Assembly (NCBI GenBank): GCA_027310505.1
Contig: DAIDAS010000313.1
Span: forward strand, 1-12,593
Direction: 5' to 3'
DNA from: a bacterium
GTDB taxonomy: Bacteria > Pseudomonadota > Gammaproteobacteria > Burkholderiales > Methylophilaceae
Length of the DNA stretch: 12,593 nt
Part shown: in pieces, positions 7,983 to 12,593 of the stretch
How positions within the stretch are numbered: the first letter of the stretch is position 1
How the letters are laid out: every line of letters starts with the position of its first letter
Notes under the pieces: model-generated
Seen by the model: the letters and a program-made list of their open reading frames with translations, nothing else
Told to the model about the DNA's origin: nothing
Database searches by the model: none
Position numbers and translations under genes: made by a program

Positions 7983-8291
7983 ATGAAAACATTCGCTCTT
8001 GCACTCGTGACAGGCATGGTTGGATTGGCCGGGATAGCTGGCAATGCCAATGCGCAAGACTCCTTTGCATTCAGCATCAACCTGGGCGGCCCGGCATACT
8101 ACGGCCCGCCGCCGGTTTATGTCGTACCGCCCCCGGTACGCTATGCCCCACCCCCGGCCGTCTATTACCAACCCGCCCCGGTTTATTACGGCCCGCGCGA
8201 ATTTGTCCGCTACGGCGATGAACCGCGCCGCTTCTATGGGCATCACGACAACGGCTTTCATAACGGCTGGCACGGCCACCACGGACATTAG
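7983..8291 (+). CDS. Small exported Pro/Tyr-rich protein with PXPV-like repeats and a His-rich tail
   Basis: This 102-residue protein has a clear signal peptide (MKTFALALVTGMVGLAGIAG) with likely cleavage after ANA at residue 24. The mature part is low-complexity: PPPVYVVPPPV, APPPAVYY and PAPVYY give repeated PxPV-type units, resembling the PXPV repeat proteins of proteobacteria. It ends with about seven histidines in the last 16 residues (GHHDNGFHNGWHGHHGH). The His cluster could bind metal, but that is only an inference. The start at 7983 is preceded by AGGAAAG and gives a clean signal peptide; the frame is open further upstream (a possible ATG at 7899), but that would bury the signal sequence. 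No function is known. It is probably periplasmic or surface-associated and lies 78 bp upstream of another exported protein gene. Confidence 0.75.
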   Translation: MKTFALALVTGMVGLAGIAGNANAQDSFAFSINLGGPAYYGPPPVYVVPPPVRYAPPPAVYYQPAPVYYGPREFVRYGDEPRRFYGHHDNGFHNGWHGHHGH

Positions 8292-8369
8292 ATTGGCGAG
8301 CAGCAGGGCAGGCAACCTTGTTGCGTCACACCCGTCTAATTCGCATGCCGACGACATAAAGGCACGTCC

Positions 8370-8903
8370 ATGCGATCCACCATGCTGAAACTACTGCTGT
8401 TGCTGAGCCTGCTTACCTTGGCTACCCCGGCTGCATTTGCCGAGCCACCAGCCAAAGTCATGGTCCTCGATTTTCAGCTCAATGACCTCACGGATTTGCC
8501 TAACGCCCCAGAAGAGCTGGCGCGGGTCGAATACCTGTCTGCCACTTTCAAACAGAAGCTTGTCGATAACGGGGTCGAACTTGTCCCGGTCAATGACAAG
8601 CTGAAAGCGGAACTCGCAGCCTATTCAGCCACCTACCTGTTCGACCGCGTCAATCATGCCGCGCAACTGGCAGAAGGCAGCGGTGCCGATTACCTCATCA
8701 TCGCTGTCGCCATGAAACCAACCTACCTGTTTGTCTACCCCAGAATCCGCATGGTGGATATCAAAACACAGCAAGGGGTGCTCTCGACCTACGCCCAGCT
8801 GGAAAGCTCATGGTCGGATAAAAACACCACCGCCAATACCGGCGAACGCCTGGCGAACAAGGTCAGCGAAAAACTCAGGGAATTGATGGGCCACAAAAAC
8901 TGA
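8370..8903 (+). CDS. Exported protein of unknown function, DUF2380/DUF3280-like
   Basis: This 177-residue protein has a signal peptide rich in Leu (residues 5-17) with probable cleavage after AFA at residue 24. The mature part begins AKVMVLDFQLNDLTDLPNAP, reminiscent of the VLDFEL opening of DUF2380/DUF3280 proteins, and contains GADYLIIAVAMKPTYLFVYP and RIRMVDIKTQQGVLSTYAQL. The alternation of beta strands with a central hydrophobic core suggests a small alpha/beta periplasmic domain, similar in style to proteins that bind components of outer-membrane assembly or signalling systems, but no catalytic motif is visible. AAAGG (8358-8362) supports the start at 8370 rather than the second Met at 8382. 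The family assignment is from memory of sequence style and only moderately sure. Confidence 0.75.
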   Translation: MRSTMLKLLLLLSLLTLATPAAFAEPPAKVMVLDFQLNDLTDLPNAPEELARVEYLSATFKQKLVDNGVELVPVNDKLKAELAAYSATYLFDRVNHAAQLAEGSGADYLIIAVAMKPTYLFVYPRIRMVDIKTQQGVLSTYAQLESSWSDKNTTANTGERLANKVSEKLRELMGHKN

Positions 8904-8915
8904 TGGCGCTTTAGT

Positions 8916-8949
8916 GAAAAGGCCTGGAACACCCGCCCCGAGCCTTTTC
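8916..8949. terminator. Bidirectional terminator hairpin between the DUF gene and ppiA
   Basis: GAAAAGGC (8916-8923) and GCCTTTTC (8942-8949) form a perfect 8-bp stem with an 18-nt loop between two convergent genes. The stem carries A-runs on one side and T-runs on the other, so it can act as an intrinsic terminator in both directions. Confidence 0.65.
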
Positions 8950-8966
8950 CACATAAAAGCAGATCG

Positions 8967-9512
8967 CTACTTCAACACCACCGATTCGATCACGATAGGC
9001 TGCGTAGGCACGTCGCCCGGCCATGTCGGCGATTTCGAAATCTTCTCGACCACATCCATCCCCTTGGTCACCTTGCCGAACACGGCATACCCCCAGCCGC
9101 GTTCATCGTTGGAAGTGTGGTTGAGAAAAGCGTTATCCGCCACATTGATGAAAAACTGCGCAGTCGCCGAATGCGGGTCATTGGTCCGCGCCATCGCGAT
9201 CGTCCCAACCTCGTTCTTCAACCCGTTGTCCGCCTCGTTCTTGATCGGCGCACGCGTTGGCTTCTCCACCATATCCTTGGTCATCCCGCCGCCCTGAATC
9301 ATGAATCGGCGAATCACGCGATGAAAAATCGTCCCCGAATAATGCCCGCTCTTCACATACTCAAGAAAATTCGCCACCGTCTTGGGCGCCTTTTCACTAT
9401 CGAGCTCCACCACAATCGGGCCGAGGTTGGTATTGATCTGCACGGTCGGCTGCGCCCAGGCATGGGCGGAGATCATGCAAGCCAGCAGGGCAGCGGCAAG
9501 TTTAAGCTTCAT
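8967..9512 (-). CDS. ppiA: Periplasmic peptidyl-prolyl cis-trans isomerase, cyclophilin type (PpiA-like)
   Basis: This 181-residue cyclophilin has a signal peptide (residues 1-20, ending AWA, cleaved before QPTVQINTNLG). The family core is evident: GTIFHRVIRRFMIQGGG with the catalytic Arg at residue 65, then NEADNGLKNEVGTIAMART, SATAQFFINVADNAFL and YAVFGKVTKGMDVVEKI. These match E. coli PpiA block by block, which catalyses proline isomerisation during folding of exported proteins. The start at 9512 is chosen because it gives the signal peptide and has AGGA upstream. The frame stays open for about 300 more bases upstream, but that part translates an intergenic repeat. The upstream neighbour is the repeat region, so the promoter probably lies in 9513-9600. 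Confidence 0.93.
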   Translation of the reverse strand: MKLKLAAALLACMISAHAWAQPTVQINTNLGPIVVELDSEKAPKTVANFLEYVKSGHYSGTIFHRVIRRFMIQGGGMTKDMVEKPTRAPIKNEADNGLKNEVGTIAMARTNDPHSATAQFFINVADNAFLNHTSNDERGWGYAVFGKVTKGMDVVEKISKSPTWPGDVPTQPIVIESVVLK

Positions 9513-9605
9513 TGGAATTCCTAACGATTTTGAACAATCAGAATTAAAACGATAAATCTGACACATCCACCCCCCATTCCGCAAACCGCAGAGTGGCGAT
9601 GACCT

Positions 9606-9786
9606 ACCCCCTGCTGCCACGCCGAGCAGCACAGCCAAGACGGGAGTTTTCGGCGAGGACTGTCTGAGCGCAGCGAGTTCCGCAGCCGCCCGGCTTGGCG
9701 AGCAGCGCAGGGAACCCCGAAGGGGCGTGGCAGGGGGTGCCTTTTTCTTTGGTTTCTTTCTTTTGGGCAAGCAAAAGAAAGAAACT
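9606..9786. repeat. Structured intergenic repeat element with nested inverted repeats
   Basis: About 180 bp of noncoding DNA is organised in three layers. The outer arms are ACCCCCTG...CCACGCC (9606-9623) and GGCGTGGCAGGGGGT (9724-9738), complementary apart from a 3-base insertion. The inner arms are GCCAAGACGGG (9634-9644) and CCCGGCTTGGC (9689-9699), with 10 of 11 positions complementary. A separate perfect hairpin follows at 9752-9785. The sequence style, especially the CTTTGGTTTCTTTCTTTTGG segment, resembles a dispersed intergenic repeat I recall from many proteobacterial genomes, where it is often mis-annotated as small hypothetical proteins. It lies between ppiA and the ImmA-like gene. 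Confidence 0.7.
9752..9785. repeat. Perfect 14-bp-arm hairpin in the intergenic repeat
   Basis: GTTTCTTTCTTTTG (9752-9765) and CAAAAGAAAGAAAC (9772-9785) are exact reverse complements around a 6-nt GGCAAG loop. The arms are pure pyrimidine/purine tracts apart from their ends. It could terminate the ImmA-like gene's transcript on the - strand, or simply be the core of the repeat family. Confidence 0.8.
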
Positions 9787-9845
9787 CGCCAGCCGGGCGA
9801 GACCGACATGAAACGTGATCTGCCCCCAAATTACTCTACGGGCTT

Positions 9846-9876
9846 GTTGGATTACGCCACGCCCAACTCAACCTAC
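9846..9876. repeat. Degenerate copy of a GTTGG(G/A)TTACGC-type intergenic palindrome
   Basis: GTTGGATTACGCCACGCCCA followed by ACTCAACCTAC resembles a worn version of a common proteobacterial palindromic repeat (GTTGG-TTACGC ... CCAACCTAC). The match is by memory of the motif and is imperfect. It overlaps the stop codon of the ImmA-like gene and marks the end of its AT-richer segment. Confidence 0.35.
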
Positions 9877-10847
9877 ACGAGCCATTCCTCAATCAGTCCT
9901 AATTCTTCAAGACGAATAGCCATAGCTTCGATGGACACATGAAACTGACCAGCCAGCGAAATGAAATTGATGCCGTTGAAGCTTTCTGCACTTGCTAAAA
10001 TTTTTGAGAGTTGGCGCAGTGTCTTTTTCCTTAAAGACTCGTAATCACTGCCAAGTGCAAAGGCTGTCGCCTCGCTCAATATAAACTTATCTGCTAAGAA
10101 AAACTGCTTGAAGATTTGCCTTACTTGCTTTTGAGGCATCAGGAAATAAGTGGCGAATTTATCAGCCTGAATCTCAATAGTGCTACGAGATAAAGATGCC
10201 CCATCTATCGGCCTATCTCGATGAAGTCCACTAGCTTTGTGCAATAAAGCGTGCCCAAGTTCGTGAGCTGCGGTAAAGCTACGAATAACTGGGGAAAACT
10301 GTCGTGAAATATGGACATACTTCGAGTTTTCGTCGATGGTTCCTGCCACTTCGACCAGCTTTCCTTCGTGGAAGAACTGACCAAGTGTTTCAGCAAGCTC
10401 AAAGTTGTATCCGATTGCCTTGAGTGCGACTTCAGGATCGAGAATCCTAATGGGATTGGACGTCTCGATGCCAAGCCAAATTTTGTTTCTTTCTTGCCAA
10501 AGTTTGATTTGTAGATTTCGGGCGAGCCGCTCAATCTCGTCGTCGGAATAATGTTCTTTCGGTGTTGGATTAAGTTCTTGTAAAGAAACTATCCCGATAG
10601 GCATTACTGCAGTAGATGAGCCACGAGTGGCGTGACCTATCAATGCACTATAGCCATCAGCACCATCGTGATACGCATAGGGATTCTGCAATAACAAACG
10701 ACTTTGGCGAATTTGTTCACTTGTTGCTTCGGTTTGTGCACTAATAGGTGGAAGTGCGCTGTAACCACCGTGCTCATTCAAATGAGCATATGGATTTTGT
10801 TTTAGACGACGATCTTCGATGATTCTGGCGCTAAAAGACTTTGTCAT
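9873..10847 (-). CDS. ImmA/IrrE family metallo-endopeptidase with duplicated N-terminal motif
   Basis: This 324-residue protein carries the zinc-peptidase motif FTAAHELGHALLH (HELGH at residues 195-199) and a downstream third-ligand region IEIQADKFATYFLMP (Glu225). It ends in HVSIEAMAIRLEELGLIEE, typical of the family. The preceding part (NPIRILDPEVALKAIGYNFE) fits the ImmA fold. By family these cytoplasmic proteases cut HTH repressors or other regulators after a signal. The first 70 residues are unusual: LKQNPYAHLNEHGGYSAL (15-32) and LLQNPYAYHDGADGYSAL (52-69) are copies of one motif with a 37-residue period. No HTH partner gene lies beside it. Its codons are clearly AT-richer than those of its neighbours, suggesting acquisition. 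A GGTGGAA sequence just before the ATG at 10847 supports the start. The target is unknown. Confidence 0.88.
   Translation of the reverse strand: MTKSFSARIIEDRRLKQNPYAHLNEHGGYSALPPISAQTEATSEQIRQSRLLLQNPYAYHDGADGYSALIGHATRGSSTAVMPIGIVSLQELNPTPKEHYSDDEIERLARNLQIKLWQERNKIWLGIETSNPIRILDPEVALKAIGYNFELAETLGQFFHEGKLVEVAGTIDENSKYVHISRQFSPVIRSFTAAHELGHALLHKASGLHRDRPIDGASLSRSTIEIQADKFATYFLMPQKQVRQIFKQFFLADKFILSEATAFALGSDYESLRKKTLRQLSKILASAESFNGINFISLAGQFHVSIEAMAIRLEELGLIEEWLV
10641..10805 (-). repeat. In-gene tandem duplication coding for two NPYA...GYSAL motifs
   Basis: Bases 10752-10805 and 10641-10694 encode the two 18-residue motif copies of the ImmA-like protein. Ten of 18 residues are identical, including QNPYA and GYSAL. 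The DNA copies have diverged, so the duplication is not recent, which argues that both copies are kept by selection. Confidence 0.8.
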
Positions 10848-10890
10848 TTATTCCACCTATTTATCGGAATGGTTGCCATCAGATTTAGAC

Positions 10891-10919
10891 AGTATAGAGC
10901 AACCTCTCAGCACAAACCA
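10891..10919 (-). promoter_or_regulatory. Possible promoter of the ImmA-like gene
   Basis: Read on the - strand, TATACT (10891-10896) is a strong -10 box, preceded at 17 bp by a poor -35 TGGTTT (10914-10919). The start site would fall near 10884, about 37 nt before the ATG. This is the only good -10 in the 98-bp gap after nrdJb. Confidence 0.35.
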
Positions 10920-10945
10920 TTGTTGCAAAAGGAGTTAGGCCTTCC

Positions 10946-11653
10946 TTACCCGCACTTACTCTCCCCACAATTCAAGCAAGTCAAACACCCATCCATGATG
11001 ATCGCAGCCTTGGTATTGCACTTCTTGCATAGCTGCGCGCCGGGCGGGAAGCCTTCGGCATTGGTTTGCTCACCGGCGGCGTGGGCCTGCTTTTCCAGAT
11101 ATTCAGCCCGCTTTTCTGCGATCAGCTTTTTCTGGTGCTCGTCCGGGCCGGACTTTTTCAGCATGCCGATTTCCTGCAGGTGTTGTTCCACCACTTCGCC
11201 GATTTCGGCGACCAGACTGGGGATGTATTTTCCGCCCTTCTTGAAGTAGCCGCCGTTGGGGTCGAACACGCTGTGCAGCTCTTCGACCAGAAAGGTGATG
11301 TCGCCGCCTTTGCGGAACACGGCAGACATGACGCGGGTGAGCGCCACGATCCACTGGAAGTGTTCCATGTTCTTGGAGTTGATGAAGATTTCGAACGGGC
11401 GGCGGTGCTCCTGCGGCGTGCCTTCGTTGACCACGATGTCGTTGATCGTGATGTAGAGGGCGTGCTCGGTGACCGGAGTCTTCACTTTGTAGGTGTTGCC
11501 CACCAGTTTTTCCGGGCGGCTGAGCGGTTCACCCAGTTGCACGATTTCGGCCTTGGCGGCGGCAACGGCTTGCGCTGCCTGCTCGGCCTTGGCTTTGTCT
11601 TCTTCGGTCACCACGTTGTAGCCGGTGATTTTCTTTTCGATTTTGATAGTCAT
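10946..11653 (-). CDS. nrdJb: NrdJb, C-terminal subunit of split class II (B12-dependent) ribonucleotide reductase
   Basis: This 235-residue protein matches the TSCPD-type C-terminal part of class II ribonucleotide reductases, encoded separately as in Pseudomonas aeruginosa nrdJb. Visible blocks are RRPFEIFINSKNMEHFQWIV, ALTRVMSAVFRKGGDITFLV and FDPNGGYFKKGGKYIPSLVA. An Ala/Lys-rich linker leads to a Cys-rich end with CKKCNTKAA, CLTCLNCG and a final SKCG. Family knowledge suggests that the C-terminal cysteines re-reduce the active-site disulfide of the large subunit, and that the CxxC pairs form a zinc ribbon. It starts 23 bp after the nrdJa stop codon with a good GAGGAG ribosome-binding site, so the two are translated from one message. 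No clear terminator follows; a 5-bp stem AAGGA/TCCTT with TTTT lies just after the stop codon. Confidence 0.9.
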   Translation of the reverse strand: MTIKIEKKITGYNVVTEEDKAKAEQAAQAVAAAKAEIVQLGEPLSRPEKLVGNTYKVKTPVTEHALYITINDIVVNEGTPQEHRRPFEIFINSKNMEHFQWIVALTRVMSAVFRKGGDITFLVEELHSVFDPNGGYFKKGGKYIPSLVAEIGEVVEQHLQEIGMLKKSGPDEHQKKLIAEKRAEYLEKQAHAAGEQTNAEGFPPGAQLCKKCNTKAAIIMDGCLTCLNCGESKCG

Positions 11654-11676
11654 GTTTTTCTCCTCAGCCGGCCCGA

Positions 11677-12593
11677 TCAGAACTTGCCGTAGTAGCCCTC
11701 TTTCAGGGCATCGTACAGGTTGGCGGCGGTGTGGATTTCACCGTCGTACTCGATTTCTTCGTTGCCCTTGGCTTCAACGACGGTGCCATCTTCCAGGGTG
11801 AACTTGTAGGTGGTGTTTTCCAGATCCTTCTCGGTCACCAGCACACCCTGGAACGCTTCGGGGTTGAAGCGGAAGGTGGTGCAACCCTTCAGGCCCTTTT
11901 CATAGGCGTAGAAGTAGATGTCCTTGAAATCTTCGTACGGGTAATCCGTCGGCACGTTGATGGTCTTGGAAATGGAGCTGTCGATCCACTTCTGCGCGGC
12001 GGCCTGGATATCCACGTGCGCCTTGGCCGGGATGGTGGACGAATCCACGAAGTATTCCGGCAGCTGCTCTTCAGCCTTGTCGGAGAACGGCATGGCGCGC
12101 GGATTCACCAGCTCGCGGTAGGCCAGCAGCTCGTAGGACCAGACGTCGACCTTTTCCTTGGACTTTTTGCCTTCGCGGATCACGTTGCGGCTGTAGTGGT
12201 GCGCGAACGAGGGCTCGATGCCGTTGCTGGCGTTGTTGCCCAACGACAGGGAGATGGTGCCGGTCGGTGCAATGGAGCTGTGATGCGTAAAGCGCGCGCC
12301 CTTGTCGGCGATCTGCTTGCGCAGCGTTTCGGGGAATTGCTGCATGTACTTGCTGTAGAGACCCAGCAGAACCTTGCCCTTGACCTTGCTGCCGAGCTTG
12401 ATGCCCTTTTTCGCCATTTCCGGGCGCTTGGCCAGAAGGTCGGCGGTGATTTCGAACTCTTCTTCCATGATCGGCGCCGGGCCTTTTTCTTCGGCCAGCG
12501 CGACGCCCACTTCCCAGCCGGTTTCGGCCATGACGCGGGTGACTTCTTCAGTGAACTGGATCGAGTCTTCAGAACCGTACGGCATCTTGAGCA
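11677..12593 (-). CDS. nrdJa: NrdJa, class II ribonucleoside-diphosphate reductase large subunit, C-terminal part (runs off the window)
   Basis: The frame is open to the right edge, and 305 C-terminal residues are visible. The first residues at the edge are LKMPYGSEDSIQF, clearly internal, so the gene continues beyond 12593. APTGTISLSLGNNASNGIEP is the conserved substrate phosphate-binding loop of ribonucleotide reductases, followed by SFAHHYSRNVIREGK. KTINVPTDYPYEDFKDIYFY and AYEKGLKGCTTFR are typical of adenosylcobalamin-dependent enzymes. The ending EIHTAANLYDALKEGYYGKF lacks the Cys-rich tail, which is supplied by the separate nrdJb product. The role is cytoplasmic reduction of ribonucleotides to deoxyribonucleotides without an oxygen-dependent radical cofactor. 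The catalytic Cys and the specificity region lie outside the window. Confidence 0.92.
   Translation of the reverse strand, partial: LKMPYGSEDSIQFTEEVTRVMAETGWEVGVALAEEKGPAPIMEEEFEITADLLAKRPEMAKKGIKLGSKVKGKVLLGLYSKYMQQFPETLRKQIADKGARFTHHSSIAPTGTISLSLGNNASNGIEPSFAHHYSRNVIREGKKSKEKVDVWSYELLAYRELVNPRAMPFSDKAEEQLPEYFVDSSTIPAKAHVDIQAAAQKWIDSSISKTINVPTDYPYEDFKDIYFYAYEKGLKGCTTFRFNPEAFQGVLVTEKDLENTTYKFTLEDGTVVEAKGNEEIEYDGEIHTAANLYDALKEGYYGKF

Noticed and set aside
8967..9809. Longer 280-residue version of the cyclophilin starting at 9809
   Set aside because: The extra N-terminus translates the intergenic repeat, has basic low-complexity composition and would bury the signal peptide. The ATG at 9512 has a ribosome-binding site and a clean signal sequence.
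9521..9829. 102-codon - strand ORF within the repeat region
   Set aside because: Its product is the kind of spurious protein produced by this repeat. No ribosome-binding site or domain was seen.
10920..10945. Terminator after nrdJb
   Set aside because: Only a 5-bp stem AAGGA/TCCTT with a 9-nt loop and TTTT is visible on the - strand, too weak to list as a feature.
11066..11692. 208-codon + strand ORF opposite nrdJb
   Set aside because: It is the antisense of a well-recognised gene, and its His/Asp/Phe-rich product is typical of a mirror frame.

Overview
The window looks like a stretch of chromosome from a beta- or gammaproteobacterium, more likely a betaproteobacterium. This is an inference from the GC-rich codon use of most genes, the tetR-RND-MFP-OMF operon layout, a split class II ribonucleotide reductase (nrdJa/nrdJb) and a type of intergenic repeat I associate with these groups. 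No RNA genes, CRISPR array or insertion sequence with a transposase were seen.

Left part (1-7068): the 3' end of a stress response kinase gene (srkA type) is followed by a complete RND efflux operon on the + strand: a TetR-family repressor, inner-membrane RND permease, periplasmic adaptor and outer-membrane NodT-type channel. The repressor gene is preceded by two copies of a TACCGATCGGTA palindrome. The second copy lies across the spacer and -10 box of a good sigma70-like promoter (TTGCAA-17-TAACAT), so the operon is probably autoregulated and induced by a ligand of the repressor. The permease has the TM4 Asp pair of proton-driven RND pumps but not the usual TM10 lysine. A strong hairpin closes the operon and also serves the convergent SDR gene.

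Middle part (7067-9512): a short-chain dehydrogenase (- strand); two small exported proteins on the + strand, one a Pro/Tyr-rich PXPV-like protein with a His-rich tail and the other a DUF2380/DUF3280-like periplasmic protein; then a convergent periplasmic cyclophilin (ppiA type) behind a shared terminator hairpin.

Right part (9513-12593): a noncoding stretch of about 360 bp holds a structured repeat built of nested inverted repeats and a 14-bp-arm hairpin, then a worn copy of a second palindromic repeat. Next is a visibly AT-richer gene for an ImmA/IrrE-type zinc peptidase with no HTH partner and with an unusual duplicated 18-residue motif at its N-terminus (NPYA...GYSAL). This is the least explained item in the window and is probably acquired DNA. 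The window ends in the nrdJb-nrdJa operon (- strand), which encodes the B12-dependent ribonucleotide reductase as two polypeptides; nrdJa runs off the right edge.
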